DNA of 23,155 nt from Acanthaster planci (Eukaryota; Echinodermata; Asteroidea; Valvatida; Acanthasteridae). The stretch lies in assembly GCF_001949145.1 (NCBI RefSeq), contig NW_019091374.1:844102-867256 (forward strand). The letters run 5' to 3'. Position numbers and translations under genes: made by a program. Shown here one piece after another: positions 1-12,800 of the stretch (its first letter is position 1; every line of letters starts with the position of its first letter). Below the pieces are notes generated by a model. The model was not told where the DNA came from and did no database searches. It saw nothing but the letters and a program-made list of their open reading frames with translations.

Positions 1-352
1 TAGTCAGTCAACTTATATGAGACTGGGCCGTGGAACAATCACGATAATTTATCTTCCAAGTATCACTGATCACGTGTCTTTTGGAAATATGTTTCGAATC
101 ATTGGTTATCTTGATAATTCTAGGATGAACTAATAAAGTGTAGTGAGTATATTTTCTGCAATAAGGGAGAAAAAGAAAAGTATCGAATTGATAACCGCCA
201 CATTGAGGGAGCGCGCCTGGCAGAAATTTACCAAAAATGCTCTGCACGTCGTTCATGCCTACTCGGTTCCCAGACCAAGAATCTCCGACTACTCTGCCGA
301 TTCAAGATTTTTGCAAGAGTCGTCAGGGAATCTTTGGGCCCTCACTTAGTTG

Positions 353-364
353 TGCGCATGCGCA
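353..364. promoter_or_regulatory. NRF-1 binding palindrome
   Basis: TGCGCATGCGCA is a perfect NRF-1 consensus palindrome, typical of promoters of broadly expressed genes. It lies about 30 bp before a plus-strand ATG with good context (394) and about 200 bp from a minus-strand ATG (565). Binding is inferred. Confidence 0.6.
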
Positions 365-1463
365 CCGAATCCACTAACGACAGAAGCCAGTAAAATGGCT
401 CTTCACTCGGGCAGGTGGACCCCAAAAGTAATCGATCAACATCAAGCTCAGAGTCTCTTTTGATAACTTGCACACTATAAAAATCCATTTCCTGCCAAAG
501 TTTTCCCCGTTTTTGTCACGTACCTCCAAAGTAACAGGGTCAGAAGTTGAAAGTGAAGCGAACATTTTAGAGGGGATTTTTTCAGTTTTGCCGAGTTTTC
601 CCTGACATTTCTCTACTTATGAAGGGTAAGGAATATCATTAACACCCTAATGAGAAAGTATCATACAAGAAGGAAACCGTATGGATGAAAACGGAAAGTT
701 TTTGTTTGTGCCTTTTAGTCGGGCAATTTGACGTGATTGTACACGTACCGGTACATGTATTCGTGCCATGCAGTAGGTCAACTCGTACCCACACGCATTC
801 GTATCCAGGTATGTGTACATGTACGTGTGCACCATGCCCAAAATCCCGACATCTCACATTCGACCGCTGCCAAACTCAGAGCGGAAATTAAGTTGAATCT
901 GCATGAAAAACGAACTGCATTTCAGACAAATGACTCTCGATCTTAAAAAAAAATTGAGCTGATATATACAAACAATTTATCAGTCTTCCAAACAGTATCA
1001 CTGATCATCTCAGGGGAATTCGACAAAAGTGTGAAAATTGGGCACTAAGTAACGTGAAAAACACGGAAAAGGACTTTAAAATGGGTCCCAATGAAAAACG
1101 AAGGGAATTTCAAAAATGGTTTTCTTCCTAGACGTAGTCAACTTTTTTGTACATTAGATATAATGGTCTTTCATGTGGCATCAAAATTGTTTGAAGGTAA
1201 ACTCGGCAAAAATTGTGAAAATAAAATACAAAGTTAGGTAAAGAAACGATAAGTTTTCTTAATTAAACATTGATATTTTCCACTTTCTTTGATTACAATC
1301 CGGCGATCTTTCTTAAGAAGCAATTAAATATTACCATTCGATAGACCCTTGGCAATTCATTAAGACAAATGAATTGATTGAAATTGAACAAATCGCTCAC
1401 ATGGGTCACCACCGAGTCGTCTGCTAGAATAATTTTTCAGGCCGACGACCATCATGTCACTAT

Positions 1464-1475
1464 TGCGCATGCGCG
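1464..1475. promoter_or_regulatory. NRF-1-like palindrome in CpG-rich DNA
   Basis: TGCGCATGCGCG matches the NRF-1 consensus with one end base changed. The surrounding 300 bp is the most CpG-rich part of the left flank and also has CRE-like sites, which suggests a promoter. No gene was identified. Confidence 0.5.
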
Positions 1476-3387
1476 GATTGGGCACAATTGGCGCGCAAAA
1501 GGCATTACCGCTAGAACCAGGGCGTGAACCAACACGCGTGCGTACTCCATTCGTTTGCACTGCACTTTCTGGTTCACAGAGACGTCACACTTCAGTACTC
1601 CATGGGGACTGAACATTCGTGATAATATAGCTGTAACCGCGTGTGACGTATTTCTTTCACTAAAATCTGATGTGCCCCGTTCGGCCGGGCGCCGGGCGAA
1701 CTTCGGTGATAACAGCACTTCGCTGGTTCACGAACGACAATGAAATGCATGCGTTGCGGTGGCTTAGCTACCAACAAAAATGAACACTCCCTGCCCGATG
1801 CCGAACCGCTCATTTTAACCGATGAGTGGGTGCTTTTGCTCAAGACGGAAACCAGTGCAACCCACTGGCAACGGAAGCGGGGGGGGGGGGACTTTATAGA
1901 CTTGGGGTAATGGCCCACCAATTTACGCAGGTCTTTTAATGGCTGATCCCTGATGGTCTCACAAAATGGTCCCTCACTTTGAAAATCGTTCCGCCGTCAT
2001 TACTCCAACCTCTGCTCTGATGAACGCCGTTGCTATCTTCGGTAGCCCTTAACGTCGTCCTTTTCATACATTACACAATTTCGTTCGACAGTTTTGCCGT
2101 TTCATCAGATGAGTTTACCAATCAGTTTGGCAATTTCACCATTGGGATCATAGATGTGCCAATTTAGACATCCAAGCCGCCTATTCCATCATTCAGTGGA
2201 ACAGAGACGACAGAGTATACATTGTACAATATACGGTCACGTATGGAATCGAAATTACTTCCAACTTCTATATGAGTGTTGGTTCTCAGAACTACCATTC
2301 TTACTAGTAAGAAGAGATCGATTCCACATGGTGTACCAGCAAACCTTCTCTTAGACTTGACTTCAAGTCAAGCATTTTTGGGAGCATACGTAAGTTCATT
2401 GTGCAACTGAATTGAATGACCACTCACAAGAAAGTACCCCCTCTACTGACAAACCTCTGACAGCATCACAATAGTCGGCACATTATATTCAGCTTTGAGA
2501 TGATGAAAAGGTACCGCTCGTGCAATTAGCAAATTAGAATACTCTCTTTTTTAATTTCGAGAATATCCGAAGCTCTGCTTTTAATTTTTTTCAGTTTGAT
2601 GAGCACAGGTGCACATGAATGGGTCTACCCATCAAAACAACAATCAATTTAAAAAAAAACGAATCCTGTTAATATATTTGAAGTTTCAACTCAACTTTAC
2701 TGATTCATACTGTTCCTTGCTCTATGACTGGTAACATTACAATTTTCCAATGACGTGGTGGTGGGTGGGGCCAATAGGGAAGATGGTTCTATGGCTCAAA
2801 CCATACCCCACCCAAGCAATGTATCCAGGTCTTGAAGTTGAAGGCGTGACAAAATTGGAATTTTTTCCAAAAACAACAGTGCATTTTTTTTTCATCTGTG
2901 AAAGAATCTTCAACCTCCCCTATGTCAGGCGGTGGTAACATTCCTAAAACACTGCCCTCATACCCACCACTAACTGCCGAAACACAACACCTGCCCCAAC
3001 AAACGAAGATATCATGAAAGTCATATCGAGTCATGGACACTGACGTCATTTCAAATTTCAAACAAAGGTACCGCTTGAGCCCAGCAAGGGGATGCAAATT
3101 GCTTTTCTGAATGAAATGTCTGTGCGTATACACTTTGCTGCTTTCAAATGAAAATACAAGTCTTAAAAAAGCATCCTGGTTAAGCCCAGTTTTTGATGAC
3201 TCTTCAAGCTGACAGATTTTCCCCCCTTAGTGGGCTCTCGGGGAATTTACATATGTAATGTAAACTGCAGCTCAAGGAGGGCTGAAGCTTGGGGCCTGAA
3301 AACCCCATAACTTAGGTGAAAGCAGTGCCCATTCATGCAGCACTCCAGTTACAACAATCAGTCACTCTAGCTTTGGTAAGCGAGCAC

Positions 3388-3397
3388 ACACCAACAA
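3388..3397 (+). repeat. SINE target-site duplication, left
   Basis: ACACCAACAA, identical to 3699-3708. Confidence 0.85.
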
Positions 3398-3698
3398 CAG
3401 GTCAGCATAGTCAGGTTGACGTAGTGGTTCTTTCCTCGCCTTCCACCTCTGTGGTCCCCAGTTTGATTCCTGGCCTGGTCCACATGTGGATTGGGTTTTC
3501 AGTCCCAAACTGATTCCATGGGTTTTACCCAGAATATTCCTCTGGGGTTTTCCTCCCACCTCTGAAACTGTCACTGCTTCTCATTGTCTCCTCTCTTCGG
3601 GTTTCTTCAGGCTTTTGATTTACGGTGCCTAGGGCACTTTTGAGGAATCCTTGGTGCCATTACCAGAAAGACTTAAATAAATTTTTTTTAAAGAAAAA
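3398..3698 (+). mobile_element. tRNA-derived SINE, full length
   Basis: A 301-bp element flanked by perfect 10-bp duplications, ACACCAACAA. The head has RNA polymerase III promoter boxes: box A TGACGTAGTGG at 3417-3427 and box B AGTTTGATTCC at 3460-3470, about 33 bp apart as in tRNA genes. The body contains GGGTTTTCCTCCCACC, a motif I have seen in SINE bodies of marine invertebrates, and the 3' end is A/T-rich. It is antisense to HDDC2 and lies 95 bp beyond its stop. I cannot name the family. Confidence 0.85.
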
Positions 3699-3708
3699 AC
3701 ACCAACAA
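3699..3708 (+). repeat. SINE target-site duplication, right
   Basis: ACACCAACAA directly after the A-rich tail, identical to 3388-3397. Confidence 0.85.
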
Positions 3709-3792
3709 TGATTCTCATTTGGTTGAAGGTTAACGCCTGCCATGCACATGTACACTCAAAGGTCCAGCCTTCTGGTTTGGATGAATGCATCG

Positions 3793-3875
3793 TCAGCTCT
3801 GGTCAGCTGCTTTTTCCCATCGTTGCTTGTAGACTTCCTTCACCCATTCTTGAACAGTCGGATGCGTAAATTTGC
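3793..3875 (-). CDS. HDDC2: HDDC2 terminal coding exon 6
   Basis: Two bases complete Gly165; then come KFTHPTVQEWVKEVYKQRW and a short tail, ending in TGA at 3795-3793. The acceptor is CTGCCTCCAG. The match to the family's GKF.HPE motif and the correct phase tie this exon to exon 5 across a 6.8-kb intron. No clear AATAAA was found on the minus strand close to the stop. Confidence 0.9.
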
Positions 3876-6800
3876 CTGGAGGCAGGTTTAATAAACAAAA
3901 TTTATATCAAAAGACAAAGGCAGAGAAAAAGAATGCAGGGGCCAAAAATGAGTGCACTGAGGTCATCCTTTCATTTTGTGAGGGAAGTTCAAAGAACTGC
4001 CCATGAGCAAGCTGAATTACACAGATACATATTAGCTTTATTATGCTGATGTGGGACCTTGAATTTTCCTCTCAGAAACAACTCCAACTTTCAAAATATT
4101 TCGCAATGCCGCACTAAAGATGCGACACCCAATTTCCCATTTGGACATTGCTTTTCTACAAATTGTTAACTCCCCCCCCAAAAAAAAAAATTGCTTGAAT
4201 TACAAGATTTGTTTTCTGGAATGATGAATGAAACACAAAATAAGTACAAGTTGCAGACAGTGACAACCTGCAAAGGGCAGATCTAGGTTCACTGAGATAC
4301 AGAAATACAAAGGGACACAGAAAGCCATAGCCTTGCATGTTCCACCGTATTCCTGAATTTTAATGGAGCCTTGATTGGACCTTGCAATGACCTCTTTCCT
4401 ACGATGGTAACGGTTCCAGTTTTGCTGTCAAACATCCCCTGAGCCAATCTCAAGTCCCAAGATTTCACTCCCAAGTCGCAAGCTATTCAAATGAACTGTG
4501 ATAAAAGGGCCTTCATTTTATCACCGTTCACTGCAGGTAACCAATGATCAAATGGTGATAGACTTACAATGGACTTGATGAGAGACTATTCTGAAGGATA
4601 CCACACATATTTAAAACTTCTTTTTCTTAGAGGAAAATTGATGTAGGCCAAAACTAATGCCATTTGAGTGTATGGTGTTCAGGAACCCGTGGAGCTATGG
4701 TTCTCACAAGGATGCCAAATCCACTCATGCAAACGGATTCTGAATCTGAAAGGCCATTATTTCCACCAGTGGTGTTTTTCCGAATTTAAAAAATGTTTCC
4801 GAGACTTTCCGACCAGACGTTTTCCACATTGTCTGGCAACTAGCGCTTTCATCTGGTTCAACCAATGGCCTTTATATGCCGAAGGACCGAACAACATTCA
4901 CCTCAGTCAGATCCTTTGAATACTTTTATGAGATAAATTGTGATTGGATCTTTGGATCGACGACTTGTAACTACATGCGCTGACTTTGAAGGGCTTAAAG
5001 TCTTGCCTCACGACCAAGTCATTGTGGCGATTCCATTCTAGTTTCATTACATTTTGGTAATGGTGGAAATGTGCTGCTTCTCTCCCCCTCACTTCAAAAG
5101 TTGTGAGAAAATGGTTAATTTGGTCAAAAAGAAACTACAGATGGATAACCACTAATAAAGACTTGTAGAGTGTTGGCTTAGGAGCTCAGTTTGCATTTTA
5201 CACGTGCGTTCCCAGAACACTTATGATTTCTGCCTGGTTTCAAACTGAACAATTGTTCCCTGTTAAATTAATGCACAGCATCAGCAATGATGAAAAGCAA
5301 GGAGTACATGTACATGTGCGGGTACATGCATATGGGGAGATGTAACCAGACCGTGATGGCTCACAAAGGACTGTACCCAAATGATTCTACTGTGTTTTTG
5401 ATTGATGAACTACCATCACAGAAGTTACACTTTTTTTTTCCTTTTTTCATTTTGACACGGTCTCGCCGAACACATGGCTACAACCCCCCCATAAAAAACC
5501 CGCAATATTTTCCCCTTTGAGTTCTGCTCCACTGAGTTTGTGCAGTTACAAAACCAACACAGCCGCAGAGGGCACAACATACTGGTATTAGAATGTTTGC
5601 CTGCTCAGTTTGGCCGGTGTTTGGATGTGGGGCCTTTGCCCAGCGGGTCAACTCCCTATTGAATCACCCTTGAGCTGAGGACTCAGAGTTTTTCTGCAGT
5701 TCTTAAAATAGAATCCTCAGAAATGTGCATTGATGTCTCGATTAATCTCATTTTCATTTTAAGTTTCACTTCTTTAAAAGGGCATGTAGCACCTTTTTGG
5801 TTTTAAGTTAATAAGTTCAAGTATTCATGAGCAAAACTGTGATGTCATTCAAGGCAGAAAACCTAAAAGTAACCAATTCTCACACCAGAAAATGGGAGAA
5901 TCTGTAATAGTCGTAAGTCCCGATTTAGCTGGGTAAGTACATGGCAATAAGCTAGCAAGCAATTCTTTGTTAGAAACCTTTTCAATGAGCAAATTTTGAG
6001 TGCAAAAACTGAACAGTAAGTGTATAAACTGTGCTAAACAATGGCCTTTCCTGAATGACATACTAGCAATGGCGCCCTCAGTCGTCTGGAAAAGCATGTA
6101 CAATTCAAAAGGTTCCAAAAAGTGCACTTTTCAATACACTTACCCCAACAGGATGTCAAATTATTTTCATGGATTAAAAAGGGGTATAAAGTTTCACACT
6201 CGTTCTATGACTGTGTGTCTAATTCCTCACGAGGAGCAAAACTGACAGCCTTACCGTGGCATTTCACATAGTGAGCTCTGCTTTTTTACCCAAGTATCCA
6301 TGTCGTGCAATCGGTGATGTCCCGAGGCTTGTGAAAAAAATTTCACAAGCTTACTCGAACCCATGACCTCCTGCTTGTAAGTGCAGACGTCTTCCCATTC
6401 GACGGCTGCACTTGCCAGTCAGTTTGAGTCAATAATGCAAGTTTGTATCAATAATCATGGATATCACTTAGTACAGTAAATCGGTAAAGAACAAAACTCC
6501 CAGCGTGGCATAAACAATAAATATTCTCTGAGGCTGTTGCAGGGTGTCAGTAGCTTCTTGTAAACACTGTGGAAGTTACACAAAAAGACAGCAGTAAAGA
6601 ATATCACCAACAATCCCCCCCCCCGGGTCATAGATGTCAGACACCGGTGGCGTTCTAAAATTAGAAGCATGTTTCATTTCAAGTTTTGCACTCACTGAGA
6701 AAGCCCTTCCACGGACAGGCATTCATAGTCCTCGACGCGGAACAGCAAAACAACTCCGGGATTATCGAGCGAGATTGATATTGGAAGCTGGGAGATGTTT

Positions 6801-9800
6801 GTCTATATACATTTTGCAGTTGTCGAGGGAAGATCCGGCTTTGTCCCACGGTTTGACAATGACGTTGGGGGGGGGATGCTGCTACAGACAGTATTGCCTG
6901 GTGACTCCTTGTGTATTGGGGACAGGTATGCCAGTTGGCTGGTTGGTTGCAGCACTGATCCGTGACATGCACTGTGAATGGGCCAGGTTTCTTCCCACGA
7001 TTCCACACCCTGTTTCCTCAGCGTCCACCTGCCATCATGGTTCGTGTTTTTGTTTTGTTTTCGTCTCCTCACCGGAAATTGCCAGATTTCTAGAATGGAG
7101 GGCTTTGACAGAGAAAACACTGAATGCCAACCAAAAAAGACCACAAACAAGTGAGAGACATGATCGCTCCCACAACTTACTGAAATGAATAAAGAATTCT
7201 GTCCACACATACTATTAGCTCAAAGGACTTTACACCATTGCATTTTTAAAACATTTATAAATATGATAATCATGAAAAACTGAAAAGAGGATTGCATTTT
7301 ACTGCGAGCCACATGTATCTGACAACTGTTGTCCATTGCTAGGCAGCTTTTTGTGTTGAGGTCAAATTTGATGAGTAATTGGACTGGACAATACTGACAC
7401 AATGGAGAAATTTTCTGTCCAGTCATCCAAAGCAAGCAGACTGTAAAGGCTGTGATAGCAGTACATGACAAATGCCTCACAGTTGATGCCACTCTTGACT
7501 TCCACTCCACACTACATTGCCCAAAAATTTTCATCTTGTTTCAATTTGTCACATGGCTACTATGCAAAATGCAAATTCTCACATCCACACGAACCAAGGC
7601 CAACTCAGGCAGAGGTTTCAATTCCACCAACAAGGGTGAAATGTAGCGTACCCGGTACACATGAATTCTCCTTTCTGGTTTGCTTTTCAAGGTTCCTGCA
7701 CCTAAAGGACAATTAAATTCCATGACTTTTCCATGACCAGATTATGAAAATCCATGATAAAATAACATAACTTCTTGGACTATTCGGCTATTTAGGTTGC
7801 AAATTTATACATGTACCGTACAATCACAGATTTTATGCGCTTATTTCTGATAATAGAAATCACACAGTGTTTTATGACATCCATGACAAAATTCCATGAC
7901 TTTTCCATGACTTCACTCATTTTGACAAAATTCTATGACCTTTCCAGACCTGAAAAGGAAAAAACAAATTCCCATGACTTTTCATGGCTGCAGGAACCCT
8001 GCTTCTTACTTGACAATGACTCTGTGAAGGAAGGCACAGTACACATGCACATAAATGGCAGAAAGAAGCTGAGTATGGGGTTTTTAAATGCAACATTTGT
8101 ATTCTCTCAGATTTCACTACGTCGACTACGTCGAACACTGAATGTCTATATACCTGCACACTTCTTTGAGCGCAGTGTGATTGAATGTTTGTGGGTATGC
8201 TTATTGTCAACCCGATACCAGACCTACGCCGTCCTCCACAGAGCATTGTTTGGGAAGTGCGATGCACAAGGACTAGATTGATGACCCCACCCACAAAATG
8301 TGGCAGTCCTGGACGCATTCACGAATAAATAGGTACCTGCATCGCTATCTCAGCTCAACGGAACAAGCCAGCATTTGTCTGGAACAGACCCAGTCCAAAA
8401 CTCTGGTTCCCCTTGAGTTATCCGAGTTGATGCCACATTTTAATCAGCAACTCTCTCACGCAGGTTCTTCAGCTTGACGCCCATTGACATGTACATCGGT
8501 CGACTGACAGCACCCTATTAGACGAGGAGGCATGTAACGCATGCACACCACCTGTCCACGAGCGTTGTGCCGTTGCAGCACTGTCCTCTAATGCTGGTAG
8601 AGGCATCACGCTACAGGGCTGCCCCAACATTTGAATATTTCATCTAACATCAAGTATGGAATTGACGGGGGAGGGGTTATCAACTACTCAGAAGTAAAAT
8701 GCACCGATACAAATTTGGAAAAATTCGATTTTGGGTAAGGAAACTCAATTCAAGTATACAGCAGTTCAATGTTGGAAGTGGCGGACAATTCCGCGCAAAT
8801 ACCATCCAGGGTTTTGATTCTGTTTTTTGCTCATGTTGGGCATTGCAGTGTTGGAAAAACAACCACCACGAACAGAGACCAAGGCCCTATCTTTACAATG
8901 TACAAGTATTTCATGAATTATTCCTTTTTCTTTGTGAACTTCAGAGTCTACATGTATACCACAAAGAAGGGAGGTTGCCAGGGTCTGTCTGCCTGTTCCT
9001 ATGACAACACATAACTTCATCTGATTCTTTCAAGTCCAGATTTCAAACGAACACAAAATCTCTTTGATAGAGGAACACTGCCAATTAAAGAACGGCACTA
9101 GAGTTTAGGTCCTAACTTACTCTCACCACATGACAGAACAGGATATGCGCAATTATAATAATCCCTTCCAATATGTCAGATGGTTTCTTACAGAATTACT
9201 GAAAAACCGAAAGGCAGCTTACAAATCGAACCTACTTCTATGGCCTGACTCCAAGCTTGCATGTACACGTATCGGCAACACAAAAAAAGAATTTGACTTC
9301 TGTCACTGAACAAGGGTTAATTCTTAACTTTATTTCATGTCAAACACACTTTGAATATTAAGAGCTGTTGGTATTTGCTATTCTGTCTCTAGTCACTTGT
9401 TTCAGATATCATTTCTCAAAAGTATCCCATGTGTCATTCGGAAATTTTGGAAATTTGGTTATTATACAGCCAAATGTTCGATTGAATAGAAGAGCAAATT
9501 TACTGACAAATTAAATTCTCTGAATTGACTCATCCCTACTGATTCTGCCCACCAAAAGAGTTGCTGGTGATCTAAACGTAGCTTGATGCTTCTCAATGCA
9601 ATTCATGGTTAAAACAACGGAGCTCAAGTTGAAGACAGACTTGTGGAGACATTGGCAAAAAATCACAACACTAGGGGTGGGCAGTAAAGGGGCCAAGCCA
9701 TGGGCGTCATCCGATGAGAGGAAAAGCTCGGGGGAGGAGGGGAGGATGTCGACAAAGCACTCAGCCGCAGCAAAGTGACAAATCATTGACAGTGAAAGAT

Positions 9801-12800
9801 GGGGGGTTCAATTCCGAGATGTTTTCCAGCATACTGGTGATTTTTATCCCATAGTCTCCTTTCCATTTTGTTTGTTTATTCTTTTTTATAGCCTTTTTTT
9901 TTTCATTTTGCCATTTGCAACTTTTTTTTGAGGGGTGGGGCTGGGAATCTCCCCTCTGTCCCCCACACTCAAGATGCCAGTCATTTTAACAGTTTCCCTC
10001 ATGGTTCCCCCATTCAGGCTGCCGTTTCAGCAAGACAGTGGAGTGTGTTCTTGTTTGTAAACAATTCAACGCTGGCCTACATGTACATAACTACGACCCC
10101 TGTATCAACCCATGGTTTCAATCCAATTATAGCCACCACATTGGTAACGGTGCACCTGAAGAACAGGCTGTAAAATATACATGTTCTCACATAATGCCAT
10201 TTCCTAACCAAATATTTACCTTTTTCATTTCTCACTTCACTGATTTTTCACCACAGAATACTCAATTTTGAAAAAACACTTGAATACTCACTAAGGAATA
10301 TCTGAATAACTGATACAGGTCTATGACCATGGCTGAGTGCAACTGAAGATTCCATACATAAAGGAATCCCTTGTTGACAAATCCGAGGAGACGCCATTAG
10401 TGCGGGGCCATTGCACTCACGCACATGCCTTAACTAGAGCGCCCATGTGCACTTTGGCAGATCACGACACCCTATTGGTTGTGGAGAGGAATGTAACATC
10501 TCATACCACCTGTCTGCCGACAGGATGGCCCCGCAGCAGTGGCTTCTGATTCGCCGGATTTGTCTAGAGTGTGGCATCTACTGGACCAGTGTTGGCACTG
10601 AGCCAAGAGACCATGGGCATGACCCAAAACGGTGCATACCTTTAGTTGTGTCGAAGAAGTCCTGTAACTCCATTGGCCTGTTCTGGAGCGTTTCATACTC
10701 AAAAGCCTGCAGGATCATCTCAAATTTGTCCAAGTCTTTCACAAACTTTGCCTCTTCAGTGGAGCCGTCCTCATACTCCTGCAAAAAAAGAAAATTAGGA
10801 TCTGATTCAAAGTCAGTTACATTACTTAGCTTCGTGAATTTCTTGAATACAGCCTTTGCGCTGGCCCTGTCTTCATTGCTAAGATATCAAACACTGCCGC
10901 TGATCATTTCCAAACTCAATTCATACACATTCAACTCATTAGGAAAACGGCTTAAGTAGCTACCTGTATTAACACATTGCTTTAAATCCTGCCTTACTTT
11001 GTTCTCTTTTGTCATAGAGTTACTACATGAACCTTATCCTGCTCTGCCATGTCCTTCTTACCCTGCCAAGTCTTGTCCCATAGTTTCCTATTTTAACATG
11101 TCCTATCTAATCTAACATTCACAAAACAGGCTAAAGTAAGTTGTACCCAGAGTGATTTGTATAACGTACCCCTGTTTCTTAGGGGTTTTTTCAGGGTCAT
11201 ACGTCATGTGACACGTTTTAAATTCCATAAAATCTTGTTAACGTTGAATTTTAGAATGTTTCCCCCAGACTCTGCACAATCAGTTTGATCTTTATTGACT
11301 GAACAGGGCCCTGACTTCAGGATGTCTTACAAGGAATCCTAGTTTCACAGGAACCTGACCTTATGAGAAACGGGTACATGTACCCAGTTGCATTAAAATC
11401 CATAAAGCATACCTCTCACACAGGTCTTAGAGGAGTAGGAATCTAACGTACTTACTTCCCAGAGTTCACAGAACTGCAAACCAACAGTAGGGTCCACAAG
11501 ACCAGCCAGGTGCTTCATGGCATCCTGAAAGTACATCATGCACCATCATCAAACTATCAGTGGGACGTACATACATCTCATTTTCAGACTATGTTGTCCA
11601 AAGACAGTGGCGTGAATCCAATCATGCAGGCAACCCAGTAAAAAATGTAGACCAATGTTAAGAGCTCGTATGACTCTGAGGGAGTTCAGTCATAAGCTGC
11701 TGGCAACAACACTTCGACTAACTCTCATCGAGCGCACGTCAGTCATTGGTGGTAGGACTTGGGGCCAGCCAATACAAGGATGATTGCATCGCTGGTTGCA
11801 AAAAGCGTTACACACAGCAGGGAACCAAGTGAAAGAGTTGCAGTGATAACTGGCCATGATGAGAGATGATTCACACTTTGGCATTTTTGAAAGGAGTGGA
11901 TTCGGCTTAGACTTCGGTTTCGCTGGTTCCTGTCAGAGTTTGAACATGTGGTGTCGAACATCACCTTAAAACAGATGGAACCAGCGAGACCAAAGTCTAA
12001 GCCGAATCCAGTCGTTTCGAAAACGCCCTTTGACTACAGCACACAGGAGCCAGCTACATGTACATGTCACCATCAAAACCCTAGTCAAATGACATCAACT
12101 TGATTGAACTGTATCTTATATTTATCTGTGGACACAATGATCTTTTGTTGGTTACCAGCTTCCCCCATTGCCACCGCTGAGGAAGTGTACGTGTACGTAT
12201 ATGTACTCATGCGCAGAGCTTACAGTAAAATGACTGGTGCTCCTCAAGACTACAGGGTAGTCAGGAATGGGAAAGATGGAAGGGAGACGGTAGTGTAGTT
12301 GGAACCCTTTAAGACAATCACAGGACCCAAGAAGATCGTCACGAGATGCCCTACAAATATCACTAGGCCCCACAAGACGATCATAAATTTAACACAAAAC
12401 CTCCAATCAGAAATCACACTGCTCAAATGAACCACTGACTTTGTCACTATTCACCTTATCACTTCAACTTACGTCTGCTCTTGTCGGTAGTTCTGTAGTC
12501 TGGTCTTGTAATGGTCTCAGCTTCAACACTGAGGGGAGAGGGGAGATGTCAGGGGAAGTGGAATGGGTACGAGGGAGGACTGATTACTTCCCCTCACCTT
12601 TTCTCGTCTGTATTTCTCTTCTTTGCTGATCCCATCCGCCGGTGCAATGTCCCCAACTATGCATTCTGCCAGGTCGTGAACTATGGCCATCTTCATACAG
12701 CTGTGGAAGAGAAGAACAGGTGATTTCTGTCCACTTTAGAAGCTCGTTTTGGCTACCGGTACATGCATATCAACATCTACGGTGGTTGGGTACATGTACC

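Larger units (their letters stand above)
1..3792. other. Left flank and HDDC2 3' region
   Basis: No gene could be supported here. The stretch 1-1900 has two NRF-1 palindromes, CpG-rich sequence around 1440-1760 and a CRE-like GACGTCAC near 1581. The stretch 1920-3380 is AT-rich with no recognised content. 3388-3708 is a SINE with its duplications. HDDC2's 3' UTR must begin just below 3793, but its end is not defined by a clear signal. Confidence 0.7.
3876..10639 (-). other. HDDC2 intron 5
   Basis: GT-AG intron of 6764 bp, the longest in the gene. It contains a tRNA-derived relic (6340-6412), a hAT-like element (7690-8000) and two related blocks at 8511-8558 and 10468-10514. An open frame of 184 codons at 6634-7188 resembles no family I know. 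The stretches 3900-6300 and 8600-10450 showed nothing recognisable. Confidence 0.8.

Noticed and set aside
2060-2125. CTGATGA on the minus strand followed by GAAC and GAAA, considered as a hammerhead ribozyme.
   Set aside because: The bases between do not form a proper stem II and the GAAA is misplaced.
2024-2167. 47-codon plus-strand frame ending in FGNFTIGIIDVPI.
   Set aside because: It looks protein-like but is short, has no start codon and no strong acceptor, and matches no family I know.
6340-6412. A functional tRNA gene for valine on the minus strand.
   Set aside because: The acceptor stem does not pair and the T-arm is interrupted after GGTTCGAG; only a relic is supported.
6634-7188. 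Longest open frame in the window, 184 codons on the plus strand, starting with ATG.
   Set aside because: It has no recognisable domain, runs through a G tract and is overlapped by long frames on the other strand. In 23 kb one frame of this size is not surprising, and it is wholly inside an HDDC2 intron.
7811-8281. 156-codon plus-strand frame.
   Set aside because: Its first part is the hAT-like element's CATGAC-rich repeat and the rest shows no motif.
10447-10959. 170-codon plus-strand frame.
   Set aside because: It is antisense to the well supported HDDC2 exon 5 and its intron; a shadow.
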